Made by a program: the position numbers and the translations under genes | From: Pseudomonadota bacterium | Lineage (GTDB): Bacteria > Pseudomonadota > Gammaproteobacteria > Steroidobacterales > Steroidobacteraceae | Direction: 5' to 3' | DNA length: 64,000 bases | NCBI GenBank assembly: GCA_016705325.1 | Contig: JADIYJ010000008.1 | Span: 124,001 to 188,000 of the forward strand | Shown here: positions 9,440 to 17,372 of the stretch, in pieces | Layout of the letters: every line of letters begins with the position of its first letter | Numbering within the stretch: the stretch's first letter is position 1 | Notes under the pieces: model-generated | What the model was told of the DNA's origin: nothing | The model's database searches: none | The model's input: the letters and a program-made list of their open reading frames with translations, nothing else

Positions 9440-9916
9440 TCAGGAGGCGGCCTTCATCTGCGACTGGCAGTAATTCGGCAGGCCGACGCGGTCGATCAGT
9501 TGCAGCTGCGTCTCGAGGAAATCGATGTGCTCCTCCTCGGATTCGAGGATGTCCTCGAGTAGCTCGCGGCTCACGTAATCGCCGACCTTCTCGCAGTGGG
9601 CGATCGCCGCCTTGAGGTCCGGATGGGCGATCAGCTCGAGCTTGAGGTCGCAATCGAGGACTTCGCGCACGTCCTCACCGATCATCAGCTTGCCCAGGCT
9701 CTGCAGGTTCGGCAGTCCCTCGAGAAACAGGATGCGTTCGATGAGTTTATCGGCATGCTTCATCTCGTCGAGCGACTCGTGGTGCGAGTGGTCGCCGAGC
9801 TGGTCGAGGCCCCAGTTGTTCAGCATGCGCGCATGCAGGAAATACTGGTTGATCGCGGTCAGTTCGTTCCGGAGGATCTTGTTGAGATGAGCAATGACTT
9901 CGACGTCGCCCTTCAT
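9440..9916 (-). CDS. bfr: Bacterioferritin
   Basis: Haem-containing ferritin that stores iron in a 24-mer cage, 158 aa, exactly the family length. Ferroxidase ligands Glu18, Glu51 and His54 are present, and Met52 is the bis-methionine haem ligand. The ATG at 9916 is chosen because it gives the conserved MKGDxxVI start; longer frames add unrelated residues. It follows the ferredoxin gene bfd, 55 bp downstream on the same strand, so storage and release functions are probably co-expressed. Confidence 0.95.
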   Translation of the reverse strand: MKGDVEVIAHLNKILRNELTAINQYFLHARMLNNWGLDQLGDHSHHESLDEMKHADKLIERILFLEGLPNLQSLGKLMIGEDVREVLDCDLKLELIAHPDLKAAIAHCEKVGDYVSRELLEDILESEEEHIDFLETQLQLIDRVGLPNYCQSQMKAAS

Positions 9917-9971
9917 GGCACGGCTCCAACGACAGGCTTGAGGATGCCGCTGGCGCGGCGCGCTTTTCCGC

Positions 9972-10166
9972 TCAGGAAGCCTGAGGGGCAGGCGCGCGGG
10001 AAGCAAGCGTTTCGGTGTCGAGCATCTGACGCGCGCAGGGCTCGCAGGCGCCGCAGCACGTTGCCACGCCGGTGCACGACTGCAGTTGCTCGAACGAGCG
10101 CGCGCCTTCGTGGATGGCCTGTTGCAGCCGGGTTTCCGAGATGCCGTGGCAGAGACAGACGTACAT
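9972..10166 (-). CDS. bfd: Bacterioferritin-associated ferredoxin
   Basis: 64-aa [2Fe-2S] protein that donates electrons to bacterioferritin haem to release stored iron. The cluster ligands are Cys4, Cys6, Cys38 and Cys41 in the family's CxC and CxxC pattern. The start at 10166 (MYVCLCHGIS) is the canonical Bfd N-terminus; the longer open frame upstream is spurious. The gene precedes bfr, and a Fur-like palindromic sequence lies about 47 bp before its start, fitting iron control. Confidence 0.92.
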   Translation of the reverse strand: MYVCLCHGISETRLQQAIHEGARSFEQLQSCTGVATCCGACEPCARQMLDTETLASRAPAPQAS

Positions 10167-10212
10167 GAACTGGTACCTTGCCGTGATCAGCATCCTAGGC
10201 CAGACAGGATAC

Positions 10213-10232
10213 AAATGCAAATGAGTCGCATT
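10213..10232 (-). promoter_or_regulatory. Possible Fur box upstream of bfd
   Basis: The sequence AATGCAAATGAGTCGCATT contains inverted AATGC/GCATT ends and resembles the 19-bp Fur consensus of AT-rich hexamers. It lies about 47-66 bp upstream of the bfd start in an otherwise GC-rich region. Iron control of bfd by Fur is well established in other proteobacteria; binding here is inference. Confidence 0.4.
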
Positions 10233-10345
10233 AAGGTATGTTCCGCAGCCAGGTAGCAACAGGCCGCAATCGAGCTGCGCTGCAACGACGCCGTCCGCGT
10301 CGGTTATCGCGCAAGCAGCGGACAGCGGGCAGTTAAACTGTCCGG

Positions 10346-10696
10346 ATGAACGACCCGAGCCCTGGCTGTCCGCCCGAGGCGCAGGACGGCAGCCACGACG
10401 ACGCCAGGCAGCAGTCCGCGCAGCCATCGCTGCAACGTGCCTTCATGGACCGCGCGCGCCGCGCAGTCGAGCACGAGCATGAAAAATCTCCGCGTCGACT
10501 CGGCCAGCACGTCGTGTCGCTGGTGGCTGCGTTCGCATTGACGTTCGGCATCCTCTACGTCTTTGACGCCTTCCTCACCAGCATGCAGAAGGTGCTGCGC
10601 ATGATCGACGAGCAGGAAGCGCGCCAGCAGCAGGAGGAGGCGGACAGGAAGGCGAAGGAACCGATACCCGCTTACGTCGTGCCGCCGTCGGACTGA
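10346..10696 (+). CDS. Small single-pass membrane protein, unknown function
   Basis: 116-aa protein, not recognised. The N-terminal 60 residues are polar and charged. One hydrophobic helix (VVSLVAAFALTFGILYVFDA) follows at about residues 56-75. The tail then has a Glu/Gln/Arg-rich coiled-coil-like stretch (MIDEQEARQQQEEADRKAK) and a proline-rich end. Topology is probably one transmembrane helix with a soluble helical tail. It lies upstream of the acyltransferase on the same strand with a 50-bp gap. Codon usage agrees with the neighbours, so it is probably a real gene. Confidence 0.6.
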   Translation: MNDPSPGCPPEAQDGSHDDARQQSAQPSLQRAFMDRARRAVEHEHEKSPRRLGQHVVSLVAAFALTFGILYVFDAFLTSMQKVLRMIDEQEARQQQEEADRKAKEPIPAYVVPPSD

Positions 10697-10746
10697 CGCG
10701 TTCCGTGCACATGAATCCGGTACTGCATGCAAGTTGAAGATCAGTG

Positions 10747-11319
10747 ATGCAGATCCTGCGCAAGGCCTGCCTTGGCCTGCTCCGTTTGTTCGGCTGGCGT
10801 ACGTCGCTGACGTGGCCCCCGGAGCCCCGCGGCCTGATCATGGTCTATCCGCACACCTCGAACTGGGACTTTCCGCTCGGCGTGCTGTTCAAGCTGGGCC
10901 ACGCACTTCCAGCCCACTGGATGGGCAAGGACCAGATGTTCCGCTGGCCATTCCGGCGTCTGCTGATCGCGATCGGCGGCTTGCCCATCAATCGTCGCGA
11001 ACGAACCGGATTCGTGTCGGCGATGGTTGATGAAATGCACCGCCGCGACTGGCTGTGGATCGCGGTGGCGCCCGAAGGCACGCGCGCGCATGGCGAATAC
11101 CTGAAGTCCGGCTTCTATCAGCTGGCCCTCGCGGCCGACGTGCCGATCGGGCTGGGCTACATCGATTACCGGCGCAGGCAGGTCGGCATCGATCGCTATG
11201 TGCGCATGACGGGAAACGAAGAGCAGGACCTGCGGCTGCTGCGCGATTTCTACGCCACGATCACTCCCAGGAAACCCGGCAACGCGGGCGGTCTGCAGTT
11301 TCGTCAGCGGGAGCCCTAA
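10747..11319 (+). CDS. PlsC-like 1-acyl-glycerol-3-phosphate acyltransferase family protein
   Basis: Short (190 aa) acyltransferase of the PlsC/AGPAT fold. The catalytic HX4D motif is HTSNWD, and APEGTR is the phosphate-binding block. The family transfers acyl groups to lysophosphatidate-type acceptors; short stand-alone members like this often have unknown acceptors. There is no transmembrane helix beyond the hydrophobic N-terminus. The start may instead be the GTG three bases upstream. The next gene downstream is an acyl-ACP-reductase-like protein, so a shared role in acyl chain handling is possible. Confidence 0.82.
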   Translation: MQILRKACLGLLRLFGWRTSLTWPPEPRGLIMVYPHTSNWDFPLGVLFKLGHALPAHWMGKDQMFRWPFRRLLIAIGGLPINRRERTGFVSAMVDEMHRRDWLWIAVAPEGTRAHGEYLKSGFYQLALAADVPIGLGYIDYRRRQVGIDRYVRMTGNEEQDLRLLRDFYATITPRKPGNAGGLQFRQREP

Positions 11320-11359
11320 GGGGCATTACGAATGGGCGGCGTCGCACGACGGCCCAACA

Positions 11360-12637
11360 ATGATGCTCTCTGGGCCAGGGGTCCGCGGCGTGACCGCGAC
11401 GAGGGAGAAACCGGCGGGGCTGACCGTTGACGCGAAAAGCGCCAACCGGTTCGCGTTCGTCCTGCATCCGCTGACGATCGACTACCTCGCGCATCACCCG
11501 CGTTATCGCTGGACTCGCCATCTGCCGCGCGCGCTGGTCGAAACGACCGCCGCGCACATGCCGGCCTCGCGCGTCGGTCGGGTCGAAGGCGGCGTGTCGC
11601 CGACCACGGGCCAGCCGATCAAGGGACTCATCTACGCGCTCGGCGCGACACCGCGCCAGATGCTGAGCCGTCCCCCTGAATTCACTTATCGCAGACTCGA
11701 TCAAGCCGTGCGCGACGCGGCTGCGCAGGGTGCACAGATCGTCGGCCTCGGCGCGTTCACGAAAGTGGTGGGGGATGCGGGCGTCACGGTGGCGCGTCGC
11801 GCATCGATCCCGGTCACGACCGGCAACAGTCTCACGATCGCGGCGACGCTCGAGACGGCCAAGCTCACGGCGCGACGAATGGGGTGGGCCGATCTGACGC
11901 ATGCCAAGGCCATGGTCGTCGGCGCGACGGGGTCGATTGGCTCCGTCTGCTCGCGCCTGCTGGCGGCAGCCGTGCGCGACGTGGTGCTGGTTTCGATCGA
12001 GCCGGACCGGCTCACTGCGCTGAAGCAGAAGATCCTGCAGGAGACTCCCGGCGCTCATGTCGAGCTCGGCACGACGACGAAGCGCTGGGTGGGTGATTGC
12101 GACCTGATCGTGACGGCGACCTCGGCGTTCGGCCAGCGCGTGCTCGACGTCAGCCAGTGCAAGCCTGGCGCGGTCATCCTCGACGTGGCGCTGCCGCCGG
12201 ACATTTCCGCGGAGGAGGCTGCGACGCGCCCGGACGTGCTCGTGGTCGAAAGTGGCGAGGTGCTGATTCCGGGTCCCGTCGAGTTCAGCTTTAACATCGG
12301 ATTGCCCCCGGGAGTCGCCTACGCCTGCCTGGCGGAGGCCGCGTTGCTGGCGATGGAGGGGCGCTTCGAATCCTTCACGCTTGGACGCGACGTGCCGCCC
12401 GGGAAGGTCAAGGAAATCTACCGGCTGTTCCGCAAGCACGGCTTCCAGATTGCACCCTTGCGCACGTTCGGCGCGCTGCTGAGCGACGCCCTCGTGGCGG
12501 AAAAAAAAGCGCGTGCCGGGGAGTTGCGGCGCGATCACGCCCTGCTGCGGCGGGTCAAGGCCGAGGCTGCCGCCCGCATCGCCAAGATACCGCCGCGCGC
12601 GAAAGGCGTGGCCGCACCGTCGACTGCGCCAGCCTGA
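11360..12637 (+). CDS. COG5322 dehydrogenase resembling long-chain acyl-ACP reductase
   Basis: 425-aa NAD(P)-binding protein. The pattern matches cyanobacterial acyl-ACP reductase (AAR): an N-terminal domain with IVGLGAFTKVV and TTGNSLTIA, a Rossmann motif VVGATGSIGSVCSRLL, and ACLAEAALLAMEGRFESF. Cys323 in the last block aligns with the acyl-thioester cysteine of AAR. A basic C-terminal extension of about 70 residues is additional. AAR makes fatty aldehydes from acyl-ACP; here the substrate is inferred, and a related aldehyde or amino-acid dehydrogenase activity is possible. The start is uncertain: two consecutive ATGs, with internal GTG options. It is 40 bp after the PlsC-like gene. Confidence 0.65.
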   Translation: MMLSGPGVRGVTATREKPAGLTVDAKSANRFAFVLHPLTIDYLAHHPRYRWTRHLPRALVETTAAHMPASRVGRVEGGVSPTTGQPIKGLIYALGATPRQMLSRPPEFTYRRLDQAVRDAAAQGAQIVGLGAFTKVVGDAGVTVARRASIPVTTGNSLTIAATLETAKLTARRMGWADLTHAKAMVVGATGSIGSVCSRLLAAAVRDVVLVSIEPDRLTALKQKILQETPGAHVELGTTTKRWVGDCDLIVTATSAFGQRVLDVSQCKPGAVILDVALPPDISAEEAATRPDVLVVESGEVLIPGPVEFSFNIGLPPGVAYACLAEAALLAMEGRFESFTLGRDVPPGKVKEIYRLFRKHGFQIAPLRTFGALLSDALVAEKKARAGELRRDHALLRRVKAEAAARIAKIPPRAKGVAAPSTAPA

Positions 12638-12709
12638 ACCGCGCGCAGGGATGGCATGCCGGGCCCGGCATGTGTATACGACTCCATTGCAAAGCAGGAA
12701 GCGACGTTC

Positions 12710-13082
12710 ATGCGCGCACTTTTCATGCCCGGATCTTCGCGCTCGACGCCATCGCGGTCATCGCGGGCTGCGTCGGCGTCCCGGAGGGAATCGAGCCCGG
12801 ACGGGTCTGCCGCGGTACCGCGGGACAAGGGCGGTGGCAGGCCAGCGGCAAGCCGAACCCCCGGGGGGGGCGGGGGGGGGGGCCCCCCGGCCCCGCCCGC
12901 GGGGGGGCCCCCGGGGGGGGGGGGGGGGGCCGCCCGCGCGGGGGGCGGGCGGGCCGGGGGGTGGTCGCGGGTCCTGAACCGTGGATCTGCGACGCCGCCC
13001 CGGGGCCGAAGTCGCGCGGTTCGTGGCGAAGGCCAAAGCACTCGGCTGCGACACCTGGCAGTTGATCTGCGTGCAACACTGA
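12710..13082 (+). pseudogene. Disrupted Blc-like lipocalin (lipoprotein)
   Basis: Pieces of a lipocalin are visible in different frames. An ATG with a good ribosome-binding site (AGGAAG) at 12710 is followed, after a net frame change, by the signal peptide and lipobox of AIAVIAGCVGVPEGIEP. The C-terminus is read in another frame, TVDLRRRPGAEVARFVAKAK then ALGCDTWQLICVQH and a stop at 13080-13082, a typical lipocalin end. The middle, which should hold the GTWYEIARLDH region, is garbled and then replaced by a tract containing only G and C. About 170 bp of a normal 540-bp gene is missing. It is either a decayed gene or an assembly artefact. Confidence 0.55.
12858..12961. repeat. 104-bp tract made only of G and C with long homopolymers
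   Basis: No A or T occurs between 12858 and 12961. Runs of 5 to 17 G and shorter C runs make up the tract, unlike any coding or structural element nearby. Sequence quality appears to fall towards it from both sides, because the lipocalin reading frame breaks on each flank. Poly-G calls from two-colour sequencing chemistry or a badly closed gap would look like this; biological origin is doubtful. Confidence 0.8.
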
Positions 13083-13124
13083 GATCGTGGTCGCCATTCA
13101 CCCGCGCGAGAGGTCATCCCGTCC

Positions 13125-13739
13125 GTGAGCATCGCACTGCTGATTTTCGTCACGACGATCGTCGTGAGCCTCGTGGCGCTCTTTGCCGCGCCCAAGCTGA
13201 TGGATCGCCTCATTTTCCGGCCGTACGACACACAGCGCCGGGGTGTCTATTACACGGTCATCACGCACGGCTTCGTGCATGGCGACCTGATGCACCTCAT
13301 CTTCAACATGATGACGTTCTGGTTCTTCGCGTTCCTGCTCGAACGCCGGATCGGCGGCGTGGCATTCGGCCTGCTGTACTTCGGCAGCCTCGTGCTGGCG
13401 GTGAGTACGACCTACTTCAAGCACCGCAGGGATCCGCAGTACGCAACGCTCGGCGCCTCCGGGGCAATCGCGGCCGTGCTGTTCGCGGCAATCGTGTACT
13501 TCCCCTCGATGAAGCTGTTCATCCTGCCGGTCCCGGTGCCGATTCCCGCGCCCTTGTTTGCCGTCGCGTACGTCGCTTACTCCTGGTACGCGAAGGAAGG
13601 CGGTCGCTTTTCCAGCGGCATGGCGGGACAGAAAATCAATCACGACGCGCACCTCATCGGTGCGCTGGTCGGCCTGGCGTTCGTGCTGGTGACGGATCCC
13701 GGCGCCTATGCGCAACTGCTGCGCACGATCTTCGGCTGA
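13125..13739 (+). CDS. Rhomboid family intramembrane serine protease
   Basis: 204-aa membrane protease with about six hydrophobic helices. The catalytic dyad is Ser112 in LGASGAIAAV (GxSG) and His176 in HDAHLIGALVG. HGFVHGDLMHLIFNMMTFW is the conserved HxxxHxxxN region of the second helix, completing the rhomboid signature. It cleaves transmembrane segments of unknown substrates in the inner membrane. GTG start. It follows the broken lipocalin and precedes the PA2779/PA2778 pair on the same strand. Confidence 0.9.
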   Translation: MSIALLIFVTTIVVSLVALFAAPKLMDRLIFRPYDTQRRGVYYTVITHGFVHGDLMHLIFNMMTFWFFAFLLERRIGGVAFGLLYFGSLVLAVSTTYFKHRRDPQYATLGASGAIAAVLFAAIVYFPSMKLFILPVPVPIPAPLFAVAYVAYSWYAKEGGRFSSGMAGQKINHDAHLIGALVGLAFVLVTDPGAYAQLLRTIFG

Positions 13740-13849
13740 GCGCCAAAGCGAGAACTGCGTCCCTTTGTGCGGGAGAATGCTGAGTACCATGCGCGCAAGC
13801 GCCTGGGTGCGCGATATCTGTGTGCCTCGTCTGCCTCCGGAGGGATTTT

Positions 13850-14224
13850 ATGCGGAACAGAATTCTTGTCTATGCGCTGTGCCTGGCGCTGCTGAACCTG
13901 GCATCGCCGCTGACCGCGCAGGCCGCGCTCGTGGGCACCCTGCAGGCCGTGGAGGCCTCGGGCACGCGCGCGCAGGACCTCGCGATCGTGAACGCGGCGC
14001 TCGCGCGCGAGCAGGTGCGCGGACAGATGGCAGCCATGGGCGTGGACCCGTCGGCGGTCGATGCGCGTGTCGCGCGTCTCACGGACTCCGAACTTCGCTC
14101 GCTGGCCGATCGCATGGAGCAGATGCCGGCGGGCGGCGATGCCCTTGCGGTCATTGGCATCGTCTTCGTGATCCTGATCATCCTCGAACTCGTCGGCGTG
14201 ATCGACATCTTCAAGAAGGCTTGA
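13850..14224 (+). CDS. PA2779 family protein (DUF6627)
   Basis: 124-aa exported small protein. The signal peptide ends at LTAQAA; the mature part is a helical region with AREQVRGQMAAMGVDPSAVD, as in PA2779 relatives, followed by a C-terminal hydrophobic helix (VIGIVFVILIILELVGVIDI). The start at 13850 has a strong ribosome-binding site (GGAGGG). Function is unknown. Family members are nearly always followed by a PA2778-type C39 peptidase, as here 23 bp downstream, suggesting a substrate/processing pair at the envelope. Confidence 0.85.
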   Translation: MRNRILVYALCLALLNLASPLTAQAALVGTLQAVEASGTRAQDLAIVNAALAREQVRGQMAAMGVDPSAVDARVARLTDSELRSLADRMEQMPAGGDALAVIGIVFVILIILELVGVIDIFKKA

Positions 14225-14247
14225 CGCACCGTCCCGGCACGGCTGCA

Positions 14248-15258
14248 GTGCCAGTCTCGACCGTGAATCGCGGACGCGCGTGGGCCGTGCTCGCGCTGCT
14301 GCTGGTGTTGCTGCTGCTCGTCGGTTGCGCCGGGCCGTCACGACTCGCGCAGTTGCCCACCGGGTTGCCCGAGCGGGTTGAACTCACGGCGACGCCCTTT
14401 CACCCGCAGACCGAACATCAGTGTGGTCCCGCGGCGCTGGCGACAGTGCTCGGTGCGGCGGGGCGCGACGTCGATCCGACAACGCTGGCAACCGAGGTCT
14501 ACCTGCCGGGCCGCCAGGGTTCGCTGCAACCCGAACTTGCCGCGGCGGCGCGCGCGCGCGGACTGCTCGTCTACGAAGCGGGCCCGTTGCTGTCCGATCT
14601 GCTGGCGGAGGTTGCCGCAGGACGACCGGTTCTCGTGCTGCAGCAACTCGGCGCGGGTCCGTGGCCGTCTTGGCACTACGCCGTTGTCATCGGCTACGAC
14701 AAGGAACGTGGCAAGTTGTTGCTCCGATCCGGTACCGAGCAGCGCCAGGCCCTGCGCGCCTCACTGTTCGAAGCGACGTGGGACCGGGGCGGGAACTGGG
14801 GGCTCGTCCTGCTCGAACCCGGCACGATGCCGGCGCAGCCGGATGCGGCGCGTTACATGAGCGCGGCGGCAGCACTCGAGACCGCAGGGAATCCTGCGGC
14901 TGCCAAGGCCGCGTACGTGGCCGCAGCGGACCGCTGGCCCAGAGCGCCGCTGCCGCGCCTCGGTCTCGGCAACCTGGCTGCTGCCGTAGGCGACTGGGCC
15001 GAAGCGGAACGCTGGTATCGCGCAGTCCTCGCCGACGATCCGACGCAGGCCGCCGCGCTCAACAATCGCGCCGAAGCCCTGCTGCAACTGGGGTGTCCCG
15101 TTGCGGCTCGACTACTGTTGCAGCAGGGCACTGTCCACGTGGCGGCCGACGACCCGCTGCAACCTGTGTTGCAGCAGACGGTCCGCGACCTGTCGGACCA
15201 GATCGAGGCGGTTCCGGCCGACGCGGCCGCGGAGTGCGCGCAGTTCACGCTCCGCTGA
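14248..15258 (+). CDS. PA2778 family C39-like cysteine peptidase with TPR domain, lipoprotein
   Basis: 336-aa predicted lipoprotein: hydrophobic leader and lipobox LLLVGC. The peptidase part contains TEHQCGPAALATVL (Cys59 is the likely nucleophile) and WHYAVVIGYD with the likely catalytic His. The C-terminal half is made of TPR-like helices (for example LPRLGLGNLAAAVGDWAEAE). The start is a GTG at 14248 or 14263; neither has a clear Shine-Dalgarno sequence, so translational coupling to the PA2779 gene is likely. Similar to C39 bacteriocin-leader peptidases in fold, but without an ABC transporter. Confidence 0.85.
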   Translation: MPVSTVNRGRAWAVLALLLVLLLLVGCAGPSRLAQLPTGLPERVELTATPFHPQTEHQCGPAALATVLGAAGRDVDPTTLATEVYLPGRQGSLQPELAAAARARGLLVYEAGPLLSDLLAEVAAGRPVLVLQQLGAGPWPSWHYAVVIGYDKERGKLLLRSGTEQRQALRASLFEATWDRGGNWGLVLLEPGTMPAQPDAARYMSAAAALETAGNPAAAKAAYVAAADRWPRAPLPRLGLGNLAAAVGDWAEAERWYRAVLADDPTQAAALNNRAEALLQLGCPVAARLLLQQGTVHVAADDPLQPVLQQTVRDLSDQIEAVPADAAAECAQFTLR

Positions 15259-15303
15259 GTCCGGTCGCGGAATTCACCGCCGGGCAGGTTTAGACTTCGG
15301 CCC

Positions 15304-15519
15304 ATGACGCTGCGTGAGCGAGTCGAGGAACTCTTTCCGGACTGGGCCCATTGGTACCCGAGTCTGTTCGATGCCGCCGTGGATCTCGGCGTCATCCGCG
15401 CGCGCGTGTGCGATCCCGCGTCGCTGCTGCTCTCGAATCGACACGCTGGCGTGCGTGCCGCAGCGGAACTCGAGCATCGCAAGCGCTGGAGTGCCGAAGA
15501 GAACGAACCGGAAGAGTGA
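15304..15519 (+). CDS. Small hypothetical protein
   Basis: 71-aa polar protein, not recognised. It has no signal peptide or membrane helix; the centre is WAHWYPSLFDAAVDLGVIRA and the C-terminus is rich in Glu and Arg. It lies 45 bp after the PA2778 gene on the same strand, with a plausible ATG but no strong ribosome-binding site. Codon composition looks coding, but conservation could not be tested. Confidence 0.5.
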   Translation: MTLRERVEELFPDWAHWYPSLFDAAVDLGVIRARVCDPASLLLSNRHAGVRAAAELEHRKRWSAEENEPEE

Positions 15520-15529
15520 ACTGCAAAGG

Positions 15530-16050
15530 TCAGGCCGGCAGGCGGGTCCGTTCTTCCCGGTACAGCCGCAGGATGAACTGGCCGGACGGCCGCGCCCGCA
15601 GTTCCTCGACCTCGGCAAGCCAGCGCACCGAGGCTCGCGAAGGTGATGTCGGCGAAAGTCAGCGTCTCACCGGTGAGGTAACGCCGGCCGTCTGCGAGCA
15701 TCCGGCGCACGGCAAAGGCGAGAGCCGGCCTGACTGCCAGCAGCATGACGCGTTGCCAGCGTCGAATCGCTGGCTCTTCGATACCCCACGAACGGAAACT
15801 CAGGTCGCGGTCACCGGGCAACCGTCCGGCATATTCGCCCACAGGTAACGCAGGATGCGCGCCGAATCGCTGACGCGTGTCAGGTCCGGTGGAACCTCGA
15901 GCCACGGCACGGTGCGTCCCGTGAGCAGCACGCCGAGCACGCCGACCTTCGGCACTTCTTCATAAGCAACGCCCAGCCGGCCGCGGCCACGACGATGGGC
16001 AGTGCGTAGAGGGCCAGCAGATGAACGACGCGGGGATCGCGCAGGCGCAT
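15530..16050 (-). pseudogene. Decayed glutathione S-transferase
   Basis: Fragments typical of a GST occur in at least three frames on this strand. ALYALPIVVAA appears near the start, then GVAYEEVPKVGVLGVLLTGR and TVPWLEVP with SARILRYLWANMPDG, then LADGRRYLTGETLTFADITF, and finally AEVEELRARPSGQFILRLYR with a stop at 15530-15532. The intact protein would have the thioredoxin-like N-domain and helical C-domain, but no frame covers both. The order is right, so the gene decayed in place or carries several sequencing errors. It follows the LysR gene on the same strand. Confidence 0.6.
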
Positions 16051-16059
16051 GTCAGTAGC

Positions 16060-16977
16060 CTACGGGTGACCGGACTCGTCTGCGACGCGACAGTTCTCCG
16101 CGACGTGTGCGTGAATGATGGCGATCAGTCGTCGCGTCCCGGGACCGGCAGCAACGCGGTCCGCGTACACGAGATACAGCGTGGCGAAACGCTCGGCGCC
16201 GGCGGTCAGCGGCAAGCGCTCGAGCGAGCCCGCCTGCAGCTCTTCGCGAATGTTCTCCTCGGCGTACCAGGCAAAACCCAGTCCCATGCATGCCGCGCGG
16301 ATCGACGTCGCCTTGTTCGAGACGGTCCAGCGACGCTCGTTGAGCCAGCCGCCCGAGCGAGTGCGAAGCATGCCCGAGTCGCGCACGACGAGGTGACGAT
16401 GGGCGCGCAGGTCTTCGGTCTCCACGGGGCGTCCGAGTCGATGCAGTGGATGCGTCGGCGCGGCGGCGCAGACGAAGCGCACCTGCGTCAGTGCATCGCC
16501 GATGAAGCCGCCAGGCACGAGCGTGCCGATGATGAAGTCGACGCGACCCTCGGTGAGCGCTTCCTCGACGCCGCCGAGCACGGCCTCGATGAGGTCCACA
16601 CGGATGTCCGGATGCTCGTTCCCGAACTCGGCGAGTGCGCGCAGCAGCAACCACGTTGGAAAAATGGCGTCGACCGCCAGCCGCACTTCCGCCTCCCAGC
16701 CTTGCGCGAGCCCCGCGGCCGACCGCTCGAGGCGGACCGCGTCGTCGAGCAGGGACTTGCCGCGGCGATACAGCACCTGGCCGGCCGGTGTCAGTGCGGC
16801 GCGCCGGCCTTGTCGCTCGAACACCTTCAGCCCGAGCTGATCCTCGAGTTTCTTGATCGTGTAGGTGACGGTCGACTGTGTGCGGTGCAGGCGCGCGGAG
16901 GCCGGCCCGTACCCCCCTTGTTCGACGACCGCGACCAGGGCCGCCCATTGGTCCAAAGTGATGCGAGGATTTGGCAT
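16060..16977 (-). CDS. LysR family transcriptional regulator
   Basis: 305-aa regulator: N-terminal winged helix-turn-helix (residues about 8-66, with ASARLHRTQSTVTYTIKKLE as the recognition region) and a C-terminal substrate-binding domain. It is divergent from a remnant azoreductase, DoxX and pirin genes, the common layout for LysR regulators controlling quinone/azo reductase modules. A TCGATT/AATCGA inverted repeat lies immediately upstream of its start and may be its operator. The effector is unknown. Confidence 0.9.
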   Translation of the reverse strand: MPNPRITLDQWAALVAVVEQGGYGPASARLHRTQSTVTYTIKKLEDQLGLKVFERQGRRAALTPAGQVLYRRGKSLLDDAVRLERSAAGLAQGWEAEVRLAVDAIFPTWLLLRALAEFGNEHPDIRVDLIEAVLGGVEEALTEGRVDFIIGTLVPGGFIGDALTQVRFVCAAAPTHPLHRLGRPVETEDLRAHRHLVVRDSGMLRTRSGGWLNERRWTVSNKATSIRAACMGLGFAWYAEENIREELQAGSLERLPLTAGAERFATLYLVYADRVAAGPGTRRLIAIIHAHVAENCRVADESGHP

Positions 16978-16980
16978 AAA

Positions 16981-17006
16981 TCGATTTCTTCGATAGATAT
17001 AATCGA
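16981..17006. promoter_or_regulatory. Inverted repeat in LysR-azoreductase intergenic region
   Basis: TCGATT and AATCGA arms are separated by 14 bp in an AT-rich stretch between the divergent LysR and azoreductase-remnant genes. The spacing suits a LysR dimer site. The site starts 4 bp upstream of the LysR ATG, consistent with autoregulation. Binding is inferred from position only. Confidence 0.4.
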
Positions 17007-17085
17007 AATTACCGGCTTTTTAATTCAATTCATAGATGCAAAATAGCACTCACCGACTTTCTCACCAAACACGGCCTGAACAAGC

Positions 17086-17296
17086 ATGAAAAACCACCTG
17101 CAGCTGAACACCAGCCTCCACGGTGCCGGGTCCCGGTCTTCGCGTCTGGCCAGCGAGTTCATCGCAACCCTGGCGCAGTCCGATCGCGTCGTGGACGGAG
17201 CCGGGGCAGGTTCGCGCAACATCGTGCGCGACCTTGCCGGCCAGCCTTTGCCGCACTCGACGCGGCCGGCAAGCGCATGGAACAGCTCGCCGCCTG
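17086..17296 (+). pseudogene. Remnant FMN-dependent NADH azoreductase (AzoR-like), internally deleted
   Basis: The first about 60 codons look like an azoreductase N-terminus (LQLNTSLHGAGSRSSRLASE, then IVRDLAGQPLPH). After a one-base frame change the sequence reads LDAAGKRMEQLAA and stops at 17294-17296, which looks like the family's C-terminal end. Roughly 130 residues holding the flavin-binding MYNFGIPS-type loop and the active site are missing, so no functional enzyme can be made. Its divergent LysR regulator and the downstream DoxX and pirin genes remain intact. Confidence 0.6.
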
Positions 17297-17372
17297 ACGC
17301 AGCGCGCGATTCGGCGCTGCTGCAGCGCCGAACCAGGCAAGCACTTTCAATCTCACAAGCGAGGAACCGACG

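Noticed and set aside
12656..13783. 375-codon frame that runs through the G/C-only tract
   Set aside because: Produced by Gly/Pro/Arg codons of the homopolymers; it overlaps the rhomboid gene and has no ordered content.
13708..14247. In-frame N-terminal extension of the PA2778-type gene
   Set aside because: It covers the PA2779 gene in a different frame; the lipobox starts only after 14248.
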